Below, one piece after another: positions 6,784-14,805 of a DNA stretch of 44,247 nucleotides. This DNA comes from an uncultured Mesorhizobium sp. (GTDB taxonomy: Bacteria; Pseudomonadota; Alphaproteobacteria; Rhizobiales; Rhizobiaceae): assembly GCA_937958475.1 (NCBI GenBank), contig CALFXR010000209.1:1-44247 (forward strand), in the 5' to 3' direction. Each line of letters begins with the position of its first letter. The stretch's first letter is position 1. Position numbers and translations under genes: made by a program. The notes beneath the pieces were generated by a model, which was not told where the DNA came from, did no database searches, and saw only the letters and a program-made list of their open reading frames with translations.

Positions 6784-6833
6784 CGGCCCAGTGCTGGAAC
6801 ACCGGGCCGCAACAAGGGTGCCCGCGAAGCGGG
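6784..6833 (+). other. Two hairpins in the A-B intergenic leader
   Basis: CGGCCC (6784-6789) pairs with GGGCCG (6804-6809), and CCCGC (6821-6825) pairs with GCGGG (6829-6833) around a GAA loop. This 76-bp gap is the only sizeable break between tightly coupled early genes, so the structures may tune the amount of ATPase relative to transposase. Confidence 0.4.
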
Positions 6834-6853
6834 TCGGAACAACGAGGAAAATG

Positions 6854-7600
6854 ATGACCGGACCAACGAATGTCAATCGGGCGGCGCCGCTGAAGAACGT
6901 GGCGGCGTTCTCCACACTGCTGGCGCGGATGGTGGATCGCGACGGAGACCTGCCCGGACTGGCGGTGTTCTTCGGCCCTTCCGGCTGGGGCAAGACCAAG
7001 TCGGCGATCTACGGAGCCAACCGGTACCGGGCGGTCTACCTCGAATGCGGGCTGTTCACCACCGCCCGGTCGCTGATCTCGCAGGTCCTGATCGAATACG
7101 GCGAGCCGCGGCCGCGCGGCTCGATCGAGGAGATGAAGACGCGGGCGATCAAGCTGATGGCGGCCGACCGGACCCGTCCGCTGATCGTGGACGAGGCGCA
7201 TTTCGTGGCGACCAAGCGGTTCGTCGACCTGTTGCGCGAGCTTTCGGACAAGAGCGGCGCGCCGGTCATCCTGATCGGCGAAGAGCAGCTGCCGCAGCAT
7301 CTCGAACAGTTCGAGAGGGTCCACAACCGCGTTCTCGAGTGGCTTCCGGCGGTCTCCTGCGACGCCGAGGACTTCTCGCACCTGGCCACAGCGTTGTGCC
7401 GCGGCGTGCGCATCGCCGCCGACCTGGCGGGCGCCATCCTGGAGCGCACCGACGGCAACACGCGGCGCATCGTCGTCAACCTGGCCAAGATCGCCGAAAT
7501 CGCTCAGGTGACCGGCGCCACGACGATGGACCTGGCCGGCTTCGGCGGCGTCGCGGCGATCGTCGGGCGGCCTTCGCTGACGCCGAGGCGCTACAAATGA
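6854..7600 (+). CDS. B: MuB-like AAA+ ATP-binding target-selection protein
   Basis: 248 aa from the second of two adjacent ATGs, which has the better spacing (6 nt) from GAGG at 6844-6847; the ATG at 6851 would add one residue. Walker A is GPSGWGKTKS (residues 41-50), Walker B is LIVDEAHF (Asp113-Glu114), and ILIGEEQLP holds a sensor-1-like position. The C-terminus has a TDGNTRRIV helical segment typical of MuB/TnsC-type ATPases. It delivers target DNA to the transposase and gives target immunity in Mu. Its stop overlaps the next start by 4 nt. Confidence 0.93.
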   Translation: MTGPTNVNRAAPLKNVAAFSTLLARMVDRDGDLPGLAVFFGPSGWGKTKSAIYGANRYRAVYLECGLFTTARSLISQVLIEYGEPRPRGSIEEMKTRAIKLMAADRTRPLIVDEAHFVATKRFVDLLRELSDKSGAPVILIGEEQLPQHLEQFERVHNRVLEWLPAVSCDAEDFSHLATALCRGVRIAADLAGAILERTDGNTRRIVVNLAKIAEIAQVTGATTMDLAGFGGVAAIVGRPSLTPRRYK

Positions 7601-8205
7601 GCTTCCGTCCCCACCTCGAAATCGTCGAGATCAGCCTGCGGGTGCCGCGCGGCAACGAGGCGTTCTGGGCCGTCATCTGCGAGCTCGACAGCGCCGGTCC
7701 GTGGACCGTGGCCGACGTGGTCGCGCGCAGCAACGTCCACACACGGACGGTCAGCCAGTACATCGAACGACTCCGCCGAGGAGGCTTCGCCCAGGTGGTT
7801 GAGGAGCGGGCGCCCCGCCATGGCGCTTTCCCGGCGAAGGTCTACCGGCTGACGAAATCCCCGGCCGATGCCCCACGCCTGATGCGCGACGGTCGGGAAC
7901 TGCCGGAAACGGCAAACCAGGTGATGTGGCGGGCGATGAAGATGCTGAAGGTCTTCGGTCCTTCAGAACTCGCGGAATATTGCCCCGGCGTCTCGCTCTC
8001 GACCGCACGCGGCTACGTCGTGCTGCTGGCGAAGGCCGGCGTGCTCGTTCTAGCGAGGAAGCGGAAGCCGGACGCGGAAGGGCGCTACCGCGTGGCGCAG
8101 AACCTTGGAAGCCGCGCGCCCAGGATCCTCCAGGCCAAGATCGTGTTCGATCCGAACACGAACCGGGTCATCGGAGCGGCAGAGGCCCGCGAGGTGCAGC
8201 CATGA
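7597..8205 (+). CDS. Winged-helix DNA-binding protein
   Basis: 202 aa. The first 80 residues form a winged helix (AFWAVICELDSAGPWTVADV, VHTRTVSQYIERLRRGGFAQ, then a wing ending AKVYRLT). A second helix-turn-helix-like unit lies at 110-150 (FGPSELAEYCPGVSLSTARG, LLAKAGVLVL). The C-terminus ends with an FDPNTNRVIG motif. Such proteins follow MuB in many alphaproteobacterial transposable phages; a regulatory or replication-associated role is inferred. Overlaps both neighbours by 4 nt. Confidence 0.75.
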   Translation: MSFRPHLEIVEISLRVPRGNEAFWAVICELDSAGPWTVADVVARSNVHTRTVSQYIERLRRGGFAQVVEERAPRHGAFPAKVYRLTKSPADAPRLMRDGRELPETANQVMWRAMKMLKVFGPSELAEYCPGVSLSTARGYVVLLAKAGVLVLARKRKPDAEGRYRVAQNLGSRAPRILQAKIVFDPNTNRVIGAAEAREVQP

Positions 8206-8609
8206 ACCGGGGACCCGCCCGCAACAGCCGCCCGAACGGGCCGAGCTTCGCCGAGAAGGCCTCGGCCGCCTGGCGGCCGATGCCAGACTGGATCGCCGAA
8301 CTGGCGGCGCTTGCCGACCGGGAGGGGCTCATCGGCGCGGAGAAGCGCATCGGCTACAGCCGCTCGGCCGTGTCGGTGGTGCTCAACGGCAAATACCGCG
8401 GCGATCTCGGCCGCGTCGAGGAGATGGTCCGCGGCGCGCTCATGGCTGCAAACGTCGATTGCCCGGTGCTGGGCGAGATCGGCCGGGACCGCTGCCTCAA
8501 CGAACAGAACGAACCGTTCCGCGCCACCAGCGCCTTTCGCGCCCAGCTCTATCACGCGTGCCGGAACGGATGCCCCAACGCTCGAAGGAAGGACAAGGGT
8601 GATGAGTAG
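8202..8609 (+). CDS. Putative DNA-binding protein with Cys-containing C-terminus
   Basis: 135 aa. The middle looks like a lambda-repressor-like helix-turn-helix (LIGAEKRIGYSRSAVSVVLN, then GKYRGDLGRVEEMVRGAL). The C-terminal half has Cys in CPVLGEIGRDRC and CRNGCP, spaced as in a possible metal site. This type is recurrent in the early operon of Mu-like phages; exact role unknown. Confidence 0.7.
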   Translation: MNRGPARNSRPNGPSFAEKASAAWRPMPDWIAELAALADREGLIGAEKRIGYSRSAVSVVLNGKYRGDLGRVEEMVRGALMAANVDCPVLGEIGRDRCLNEQNEPFRATSAFRAQLYHACRNGCPNARRKDKGDE

Positions 8610-8928
8610 CATGCCTCTCGGACTGTCGGACGGCCTGGTCGAATTGTCCCGGCTCTTGAAGGACTACGAGCACGAGCCGAAGGTGCTCGATCCTGAGGAC
8701 GCGCGGACGTTCCGCGCCATCCTGCGCGAGCTTCGGCTGCGGGCGCGCTCGCTGGAGAACGAGGTGTCGCGCCACCGCTGGAACGCGGCGGCGCGGGCCG
8801 AGCGCGAGTCGAGGAAGGCGGCCGGCGAGGCGGTGCTCGCCGAGATATCGCGGCCGGGCAGCAACATCGCGCTGTTCCCGGTCATCCCGCGGCCGTTCTC
8901 TGACGGGCGGCCGGGAGGTCAGGCATGA
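8602..8928 (+). CDS. Hypothetical early protein, helical
   Basis: 108 aa, with AAGGAAGGACAAGG upstream of the ATG; a second ATG nine bases on could also be used. A charged helical core (ARTFRAILRELRLRARSLEN, then NAAARAERESRKA) suggests a coiled coil. No family recognised. It overlaps the preceding gene by 8 nt and the next by 4 nt. Confidence 0.65.
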   Translation: MSSMPLGLSDGLVELSRLLKDYEHEPKVLDPEDARTFRAILRELRLRARSLENEVSRHRWNAAARAERESRKAAGEAVLAEISRPGSNIALFPVIPRPFSDGRPGGQA

Positions 8929-9206
8929 CCGCCGCGCATCTTGAACGGCAGCGCGAGATCGCCGCGCGGCTGGCGGCGGCGCTCGGACCGGTGATCGCCG
9001 AACAGCTGACATCGGTTCCGCCGGCGCCGCCGGTCGTTATTCGCGCCGACACGCGCCTGGTCGAGGCGGCGGCGAAGGTCGCCGAGGCCGTCGCCCGCTT
9101 GAACCAGGTGCGCCACTCGGCGGCCGAACGGCCGGCGCGCGTCGCGCTGGAACGGGCGGCGGGCCATCTGGCGACCGCCTACAGGGAACGCCGCCATGAC
9201 CGATGA
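8925..9206 (+). CDS. Hypothetical early protein
   Basis: 93 aa, Ala-rich and helical (EIAARLAAALGPVIAEQL, then LVEAAAKVAEAVARLNQ), with a basic C-terminus. ATGA overlap with the preceding gene. No family recognised; retained because of coupled spacing and continuous coding bias. Confidence 0.6.
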   Translation: MTAAHLERQREIAARLAAALGPVIAEQLTSVPPAPPVVIRADTRLVEAAAKVAEAVARLNQVRHSAAERPARVALERAAGHLATAYRERRHDR

Positions 9207-9534
9207 CACGCTGATCCAGGCGGCTGCGGCCGTCGACGTGATCGACGCGGCCGGCCGCATCATCGCCAATCCGCGGCGCAACGCGATCGCGGCGAGCGCG
9301 GCCGAGGTGCTGGCGCTGGCGATGGCGACCGAGCGCTTCTGGGAGGTCTGCATCGAGGCCGAGGTGCTCGCCCGCGCCCTGAAGCAGCCCGTCTTCAGCG
9401 GAAACGACGGCCGCGATCAGGCGCGCGACCAGCTGATCGAACACCAGGCCGCGCGGGTGCGCGGCCACATGGCCGCACTGCGCGGCGAAAGCAACGAAAC
9501 CGAAGGAGACGAACATGCAGATCGAGAGCATTGA
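9196..9534 (+). CDS. Hypothetical early protein
   Basis: 112 aa, with GGGAACGCC upstream. Helical, with one Cys in a hydrophobic segment (RFWEVCIEAEVLARAL). It overlaps the preceding gene by 11 nt and the DUF3164 gene by 20 nt. No family recognised. Confidence 0.6.
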   Translation: MTDDTLIQAAAAVDVIDAAGRIIANPRRNAIAASAAEVLALAMATERFWEVCIEAEVLARALKQPVFSGNDGRDQARDQLIEHQAARVRGHMAALRGESNETEGDEHADREH

Positions 9535-10171
9535 TACCGAAGACCGGGACGCCGGGGCCTGGATCGTCGCCGGCAAGGCCTACCGGCCCGACGCGCGCGG
9601 CAACCTGGTGCCGGAGGAGCTGATCAAGCCGGAGCAGCTGCTGGAGGACGAGACGGTGCGCAAGATCCACCGCTACGCCACCCAGCTCTCGGAGCAGATC
9701 GCGCGCTTCCGCGGCCACACCTTCGAGGACATCGCCGGCTTCGTCAGCCTGCTCGACCAGGAATACGGCGTCTCCAAGGGCGGCCGGAAGGGCAACATGA
9801 CCTTCATGACGTTCGACGGGTTGAAGAAAGTCCAGGTTCAGGTCGCGGACATCATCGACTTCGGCGCGCAGCTGCAGACGGCGAAGGCGCTGATCGACGA
9901 ATGCCTGACCGAATGGTCCGCTGACAGCCGGCCGGAGATCCGCGCCATCGTGCAGCGCGCCTTCAACACCGACAAGGAAGGCCAGGTGAACCGCGCGGAG
10001 ATCTTCATGCTGCTCCGCCTCGACATCGCCGACCCGCGCTGGCAGCGCGCCATGGACGCGCTGCGCGACGCCATCCGCGTCGTCGGCTCCCGCGAATATG
10101 TCCGCTTCTACGAGCGCGACCGGCCGGACGGCGAGTGGCGCGCCGTCACCATCGACCTGGCCAAGGCGTGA
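9515..10171 (+). CDS. DUF3164 family protein (Mu gp08-like)
   Basis: 218 aa; AAGGAGACGAAC precedes the ATG. The sequence follows the DUF3164 pattern: YRPDARGNLVPEELIKPEQ, then IARFRGHTFEDIAGFVSLLD, YGVSKGGRKGNMTFMTFDG, QTAKALIDECLTEWS, and the C-terminal LLRLDIADPRWQRAMDALRD. Members sit in early or semi-essential regions of Mu-like phages. The biochemical role is not established; the location suggests a host-takeover or replication aid. Confidence 0.85.
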   Translation: MQIESIDTEDRDAGAWIVAGKAYRPDARGNLVPEELIKPEQLLEDETVRKIHRYATQLSEQIARFRGHTFEDIAGFVSLLDQEYGVSKGGRKGNMTFMTFDGLKKVQVQVADIIDFGAQLQTAKALIDECLTEWSADSRPEIRAIVQRAFNTDKEGQVNRAEIFMLLRLDIADPRWQRAMDALRDAIRVVGSREYVRFYERDRPDGEWRAVTIDLAKA

Positions 10172-10182
10172 GGGAGGCGGAG

Positions 10183-10716
10183 ATGAACACTCTCGACCGC
10201 TTCGAAGGGAACGTCGCCTGGTCCAAGCTCGACGACCTCCAGCGGGTGGCCATCGGCTCGATGGCGCTCGAGTTTATTGCGGCGTGGCAGACGGTGGACC
10301 AGGTGGTCTATCCGCGCGACGGTTCCGACCCGCTGCTGCGCGCGGCCAGCCACGCCGAGGTGATACTGATCGACCGGCTGTGCGAGGTGATGGCCGAGGC
10401 GATCCCCGTGGCGATGCTGCAAGGCATCGACGGTCAGCCGCTGCTGCCGTCGCTTCTCGGTCAAGTGTGCCGGCACTGCGGCTGTTCACAGCGGAATGCC
10501 TGCTTTCCGGCCTGTCATTGGGTCGAGGCGGACCTCTGTTCCGCCTGCGCCGAGGCGGAGATGACCGACGAAAACAACTGCCCCGGCCATGTCGCGAGCG
10601 CGCTCGACCGGAAGGTCTGTGCGCATTGCGGCACCCACATCGACGAGCTGCGTCCGGACGACCCGATCAACCTGCAGGGCTCCGGCCCGGCGCCGATCGA
10701 GCCGCGGGAGGACTGA
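10183..10716 (+). CDS. Cys-rich hypothetical protein with two zinc-knuckle-like clusters
   Basis: 177 aa, with GGGAGGCGGAG upstream. The first 95 residues are helical. The C-terminal part carries CRHCGCSQRNACFPACHW, LCSAC and CAHCGTH, at least nine Cys and several His in CxxC spacing, so one or two zinc sites are likely. Early-gene position; could be a nucleic-acid-binding or protein-contact module. No function assignable. Confidence 0.7.
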   Translation: MNTLDRFEGNVAWSKLDDLQRVAIGSMALEFIAAWQTVDQVVYPRDGSDPLLRAASHAEVILIDRLCEVMAEAIPVAMLQGIDGQPLLPSLLGQVCRHCGCSQRNACFPACHWVEADLCSACAEAEMTDENNCPGHVASALDRKVCAHCGTHIDELRPDDPINLQGSGPAPIEPRED

Positions 10717-10717
10717 G

Positions 10718-10939
10718 ATGAAGCCCGAACGCGCGGCGGAACTGCGGGCGCTGATGGCCCACGTCCAGGACTGCTATCTCAACGATCGCGCTGTCGACCG
10801 CGGCGAGCGGACCGGCTACCGCGGCGGCGCCTACGAGTTCCGCCTCGGCGGCGTTGCCGGGACGGCCACGCATGGCGCACGGGCGGCGATGGCAAGCTGG
10901 CTGCGCGCCGCGCAGCGCAAGCTGTTGCGGGAGGGCTGA
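10718..10939 (+). CDS. Small hypothetical early protein
   Basis: 73 aa, with GGGAGGACTG upstream. One helix (RAAELRALMAHVQDCYLND), a Gly/Tyr-rich turn (GYRGGAYEFRLGG), and a basic C-terminal helix. One base separates it from the previous stop and one from the next start. Confidence 0.6.
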   Translation: MKPERAAELRALMAHVQDCYLNDRAVDRGERTGYRGGAYEFRLGGVAGTATHGARAAMASWLRAAQRKLLREG

Positions 10940-10940
10940 G

Positions 10941-11270
10941 ATGTCCGGTCCCATCCCCACGCTCGGCTATCCAACGCGCACGGCCGCCGTGCTGGCGCTG
11001 CGCGCCCAGGGCCTGACGACGGGCGCGATCGCGCGGCAGATCGGCATCGAGCCGGCCACGGTCTCGGCGCTGGAATGTTCCGCCAGGCGCTCGCCCGAGG
11101 CGCCGCGCGCCCAGTTCGAGCGGCCGGTCGTGTTTCCGGTCGGCCTGCTGCAGCGACTGGGGCCGGCGGCGGCACGCCGCGGCATGACGCGCGAGGCGCT
11201 GGCCATCCTGATCGTCGAGACGGTCGTCGACGGCAACCTGATCGACCCGGTCCTGGACGATGGAGAGTGA
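10941..11270 (+). CDS. Helix-turn-helix protein
   Basis: 109 aa, with GGGAGGGCTG upstream. Residues 10-45 (AAVLALRAQGLTTGAIARQI, then GIEPATVSALE) match a GcrA/RNA-polymerase-sigma-like helix-turn-helix found in small phage regulators. The C-terminal half has a second helical unit (RRGMTREALAILIVETVVDG). Probably a transcription factor or DNA-binding adaptor of the early operon. Confidence 0.65.
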   Translation: MSGPIPTLGYPTRTAAVLALRAQGLTTGAIARQIGIEPATVSALECSARRSPEAPRAQFERPVVFPVGLLQRLGPAAARRGMTREALAILIVETVVDGNLIDPVLDDGE

Positions 11271-11274
11271 GGCC

Positions 11275-11718
11275 ATGAGCAACGTCGTCGACCTCACCAC
11301 CGTCCGGCCGGCACGCGCCGCCGCGGAGGAACGGGCCCGGGAGGCCGCCCAGGAGCCGGACGAGGCGTTCGTCCGCTCGGACGCGGACGGCTTCAACCTC
11401 TATCTGTTCGTCGCCGAATACAGCGACGACGGCATCGATTGCGAGATGGAACTGTGGGCCCGCGACGCCGACCACGCCAACCGCCAGATCGCGGCGATGC
11501 GGGCGAGCCTGACACCTCCCGTCCAGGCCGTCTCGCGCGAGGAACGCCGGCCGACGCTGGAACGGCGTCTGGCCGAATGCCTGCGTGACTGCGTCGACGG
11601 GACTCTCATGACCGTGCGCGACACGCTCAACGACCGGGAGGTCGAGCTGCGGCTCGGCTCCTTCGACCAGGGACTTTCCGAGCGCGCGGCCGAACTTCTG
11701 GAGGAGGCAGGGCTTTGA
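11275..11718 (+). CDS. Hypothetical early protein, acidic
   Basis: 147 aa, started at the ATG with GGAGAGTGAGG upstream; an in-frame ATG at 11260 would overlap the previous gene. Mixed alpha/beta character (FNLYLFVAEYSDDGIDCEME, LWARDADHANRQIAAM). No family recognised. Confidence 0.6.
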   Translation: MSNVVDLTTVRPARAAAEERAREAAQEPDEAFVRSDADGFNLYLFVAEYSDDGIDCEMELWARDADHANRQIAAMRASLTPPVQAVSREERRPTLERRLAECLRDCVDGTLMTVRDTLNDREVELRLGSFDQGLSERAAELLEEAGL

Positions 11719-11927
11719 CCAACGAGACCATTCTGACCCGGGATTATCTGGCGCGCGGCCTCGCCGGCTGGCCCAGCTTCGCCGAGGCGGCGGCGCGGTT
11801 TCGCGCCAGCGACGGCGGCGACGAGGCGCTGGCCGCACTCGCCGTTGCCGCGACTGACGGGCTCCTCGCCTATGTCGGCCTGACCGAGATCGCCATCGAG
11901 GTCGCCTGCGAGGGAGGCCGGCAGTGA
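11715..11927 (+). CDS. Small hypothetical protein, TTG start
   Basis: 70 aa. The TTG at 11715 overlaps the previous stop (TTTGA) and has GGAGGAGG upstream, so the rare start is supported. Helical and Ala-rich; the stop overlaps the gemA start by 4 nt. No family recognised. Confidence 0.55.
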   Translation: MTNETILTRDYLARGLAGWPSFAEAAARFRASDGGDEALAALAVAATDGLLAYVGLTEIAIEVACEGGRQ

Positions 11928-12544
11928 GCGCCACCGCCGCGATCCACGCCGGGCTGCGCCAGCTCGGCATCGAGCAGGAGGACGCCCGCGACCTCTACGA
12001 GCGCGTGACGGGAAAACGGTCGCTGCGCGAGATGTCCGACCGCGAGCGCCAGGGCGTCGTCCAGGCGCTGCGGCAACAGGGGTTCAAGCCCGCTTCGAAG
12101 GGGCTTCAGGGGCGCTTTGCCAAGAAGCTGCAGGCGCTGTGGATCGCCGGCTTCAACCTCGGCCTGGTGCGCGACCGGACCGACGCGGCGCTGGTTTCCT
12201 TCGTCAAGCGGCAGACGGGGATCGACCACGTCCGCTTCGTGCACGACGCGGCCGATGCGGCGAAGGCGATCGAGGCGCTGAAGGCCTGGCTTTCGCGCGA
12301 CGGCGGCGTCGAGTGGACCAGGACGCACGGCCGCGCCTGGCTGGCGACCGAGCCAGCGAAGATCGCCTGGGCGCAGTTCGCAAAGCTCACGCCCGGCGCC
12401 ACGCTGATGGGCAACGAGCGCATGTTCGCCGACACGGCCGGGTATGTCCTCGGCCTGGGCCCGGTCGACCTCGACGCGCTGACCCCGCTCCAGTGGCAGG
12501 CGGTGATGAACGCGCTCGGCAAGCGGGTGAGGACGGTGCGCTGA
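11924..12544 (+). CDS. gemA: GemA-like regulatory protein (Mu gp16 family, DUF1018)
   Basis: 206 aa from a GTG start that overlaps the previous stop. Family signatures: the N-terminal IHAGLRQLGIEQEDARDLYE, then REMSDRERQGVVQALRQQGF, KKLQALWIAGFNLGLV and FVKRQTGIDHVRFV. In Mu, GemA modulates host gene expression and DNA topology early in infection. Placement late in the early operon, close before Mor, matches Mu (gemA/mor). Confidence 0.88.
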   Translation: MSATAAIHAGLRQLGIEQEDARDLYERVTGKRSLREMSDRERQGVVQALRQQGFKPASKGLQGRFAKKLQALWIAGFNLGLVRDRTDAALVSFVKRQTGIDHVRFVHDAADAAKAIEALKAWLSRDGGVEWTRTHGRAWLATEPAKIAWAQFAKLTPGATLMGNERMFADTAGYVLGLGPVDLDALTPLQWQAVMNALGKRVRTVR

Positions 12545-12990
12545 TGGTCGCCTATTCTTTCAACGCCATCTTCGCCGACCAGGTCTCCGCGCTGACCAAG
12601 CGGCAGACGGTGCGCGCCGATCGGCGCCGCCACGCGCGGCCGGGCGAGCCGGTCCAGCTCTATGCCGGCATGCGCACCCGGCATTGCCGGAAGCTCGTCG
12701 AGCGCGACCCGATCTGTGTCCGGGTCGTGCCTGTCACGATCCTGCTGGTGGCGTCGCCCCAGCTCGATCTCATCGGCGCGATCGCAGTCGACGGCGCGTG
12801 GCTCGACGGCGAGGAGATCGAGGCCTTCGCGCGAGCCGACGGCTTTGCCGTCGAGCATGTCGGCGACTGGAAACAGCGGATGCACGGGGTGCCCGGATCG
12901 GCGCGCTACAACATGGGCGGCTACTGGCACGACACCCATGACGACGACGTCTTCCGCGGCTGGCTGATCGCATGGGAGCCCGCGACGTGA
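12544..12990 (+). CDS. ASCH-like domain protein
   Basis: 148 aa, start overlapping the gemA stop by one base. Opening residues AYSFNAIFADQVSALTKRQT, then VRADRRRHARPGEPVQLYAG and RTRHCRKL fit the ASCH/PUA-like beta-barrel with its basic RNA- or base-binding face. The C-terminus (GYWHDTHDDDVFRGWLIAWE) is typical of rhizobial phage versions. A role in nucleic-acid or modified-base recognition is inference; it sits two genes before the MT-A70 methyltransferase. Confidence 0.7.
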   Translation: MVAYSFNAIFADQVSALTKRQTVRADRRRHARPGEPVQLYAGMRTRHCRKLVERDPICVRVVPVTILLVASPQLDLIGAIAVDGAWLDGEEIEAFARADGFAVEHVGDWKQRMHGVPGSARYNMGGYWHDTHDDDVFRGWLIAWEPAT

Positions 12991-13232
12991 GCCCGCGCCG
13001 CCGCCGCACTGGCCGGGTGAAGATCGCCTTCGAGTACATCGAGGCGATCGCCGCCAACGAGCTGGCCGACGACGCACTGGCGACGGCGATGGGCGAACGA
13101 TTCACGCTGACCAGGCACTCGGCGCTGCACCGCTGCCGCGACGGCCGCTACACGCTCTGCCTGGTCTGGAAGGGCTCCGGCGGCTCGACGCTGACGCGGA
13201 CGATCCGCGGGATCGAGGTGGAGGGCGCATGA
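12987..13232 (+). CDS. Small hypothetical protein
   Basis: 81 aa from a GTG that overlaps the previous stop by 4 nt, with GGGAG eight bases upstream; an ATG at 12972 is an alternative. A basic N-terminus (SPRRRRTGRVK) is followed by a helix and a beta-rich C-terminus (YTLCLVWKGSGGSTLTRTIR). Unknown function; the stop overlaps the next start by 4 nt. Confidence 0.6.
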   Translation: MSPRRRRTGRVKIAFEYIEAIAANELADDALATAMGERFTLTRHSALHRCRDGRYTLCLVWKGSGGSTLTRTIRGIEVEGA

Positions 13233-14410
13233 GCGGCGGCAAGCCTTCGCTTGCGGTGGCTGTCTCGCCGATTGTGGGCGGCCTTGCGGCCGCCGTGCGC
13301 CAGGCGGCCGACATGCTGGCGTGCGCGGTCAGCGCCGCCGAGGTGCTGGAGGCCCGCGACCAGGCCGCCGCGGCGTACGACGCGGCCAGGCGCGCCGCCC
13401 GGTTCGCCCGAGCGAAAGGCGCGCACGACGAACTCGTCGCCGCGGTCTACCGGGCGCAAGCCGATGCGGTCGAGATCGAAAGCCTGGCCAAGAGCCGCCT
13501 CGCCGAAGAATACGACGCCGCCATGGCCCGCGGCGAGGTGGCCGGCCACGGCGGCCGCCGTGGCAACCAGTTTGCCAAGGTTGGCGGAGAGAACCTTGCC
13601 ACCGCCGGCGACATCGGGCTCGGCCGACCGGAGATCTTCGAGGCGCGGCGGATCCGGCATGCGATCGAGCGCGAGCCAGGCATCATCCGCCGCGTGCTGG
13701 ACGACATCCTCGACGCCGGCGACGAGCCGACCAAGGCGCGCCTGCGGAAGGAACTCGGCGGCCCGATCAGGAAGATCCGCGCGGCCGTCCAGGCGCAGAA
13801 GAAGGCGCGACGCACGGCCCGCGAGATCGCGCTGGCCGGCAGGATCGAGGCACTGCCCGGACGCCGCTATGGCGTCATCGTCGCCGACCCGGAATGGCGA
13901 TTCGAACCCTACAGCCGCGAGACCGGCATGGACCGGGCGCCCGACAACCACTATCCGACGAGCCCGACCGAGGAGATCGCCGCCCGCGACGTCGCTTCGA
14001 TCGCCGCCGCCGATTGCGTCCTCTTCCTCTGGGCGACCGCGCCCATGCTTCCCGATGCGCTCGCCGTCATGGCGGCCTGGGGATTCGACTACGTCACCAA
14101 CACCGCCTGGGTGAAGAAGCGGCCCGGCGCCGCCCGCGGACCGGGCTACTGGTTCACCGGAGAGCACGAGCTGCTCCTCGTTGGCGTCAGGGGCGACGTG
14201 CCAGCGCCTGCGCCCGGAACCCAGTTCCCCTCTGTCCTGGCGACACCGGTCGGCCAACATTCGGCCAAGCCGGAGGAGATGCTCGGACGGATCGAGGCCT
14301 ATTTCCCGAACCTGCCGAAGATCGAGATGAATCGCCGCGGACCGGCGCGGCCGGGCTGGGACGTGTGGGGCAACGAGGCCGGGAGATTCCCTGCCGAGGT
14401 GGCGCCGTGA
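13229..14410 (+). CDS. MT-A70 family adenine methyltransferase with N-terminal extension
   Basis: 393 aa. The C-terminal 190 residues are the MT-A70 fold: YGVIVADPEWRFEPYS (catalytic motif at Asp220-Trp223), MDRAPDNHYPTSPTEEI, LFLWATAPMLPDAL, TNTAWVKKR, and GEHELLLVGVRG near the end. The motif reads DPEW instead of the canonical DPPW. The N-terminal 200 residues are helical with a GHGGRRGNQFAK segment and may bind DNA. It probably methylates adenine N6 in phage or host DNA (protection or gene control). The start overlaps the previous stop, and the stop overlaps mor. Confidence 0.87.
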   Translation: MSGGKPSLAVAVSPIVGGLAAAVRQAADMLACAVSAAEVLEARDQAAAAYDAARRAARFARAKGAHDELVAAVYRAQADAVEIESLAKSRLAEEYDAAMARGEVAGHGGRRGNQFAKVGGENLATAGDIGLGRPEIFEARRIRHAIEREPGIIRRVLDDILDAGDEPTKARLRKELGGPIRKIRAAVQAQKKARRTAREIALAGRIEALPGRRYGVIVADPEWRFEPYSRETGMDRAPDNHYPTSPTEEIAARDVASIAAADCVLFLWATAPMLPDALAVMAAWGFDYVTNTAWVKKRPGAARGPGYWFTGEHELLLVGVRGDVPAPAPGTQFPSVLATPVGQHSAKPEEMLGRIEAYFPNLPKIEMNRRGPARPGWDVWGNEAGRFPAEVAP

Positions 14411-14805
14411 AGCCTGCGCGCCAGCCACTCGACGACGTTCCCGGCGCGCCGGTGCCGGCGCATCTGGCGCCGTTCGTCGAGGTGCTCGGCGCGGACGCGG
14501 CAGTCGAGTTCCTGCTGAAATTCGGCGGAGGCGTCAGCTATTTTTCCGAAAACCCGCAGGAGCGGTCGGCGCTGGTCGCCGCGATCGGCGCGGAGAAGAC
14601 GCGGGCGCTCGCCCGCCGGCTCGGGGCGGGATCGCTCCGGGTGCCGACCGGCAAGAAGTTCATCGCGCGCTACTGGAAAGATCGGGGCTTGAACGTCACC
14701 GCGATCGCCCGCAAGCTGCACGTGACGGACACGACGGTCCGCGCCATGCTTCGCGGCCAAGACGACCGCCAGCTCACCCTCTTCGATCTGCCCCCCCCCG
14801 ACTAG
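14407..14805 (+). CDS. mor: Mor-family transcription activator
   Basis: 132 aa from a GTG that overlaps the methyltransferase stop. It has the Mor/C family layout: an N-terminal dimerisation region (AVEFLLKFGGGVSYF), the conserved VPTGKKFIARYWKDRGLNVT, then a helix-turn-helix (AIARKLHVTDTTVRAMLRG). In Mu, Mor made from the early transcript activates the middle promoter. Here it is the last early gene, and its stop codon lies inside the CTAG-N6-CTAG element of the next promoter, which is its likely target. Confidence 0.88.
   Translation: MKPARQPLDDVPGAPVPAHLAPFVEVLGADAAVEFLLKFGGGVSYFSENPQERSALVAAIGAEKTRALARRLGAGSLRVPTGKKFIARYWKDRGLNVTAIARKLHVTDTTVRAMLRGQDDRQLTLFDLPPPD

Noticed and set aside
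5191..6999. 602-aa minus-strand open frame opposite the transposase
   Set aside because: Shadow of a high-GC coding strand; composition rich in Arg/Gly/His with no domain, and the transposase frame is unambiguous.
13321..14406. Upstream extension of the Mor frame over the methyltransferase gene
   Set aside because: The extension is Arg/Gly-rich noise overlapping a real gene; the GTG at 14407 overlaps the previous stop as at other junctions.
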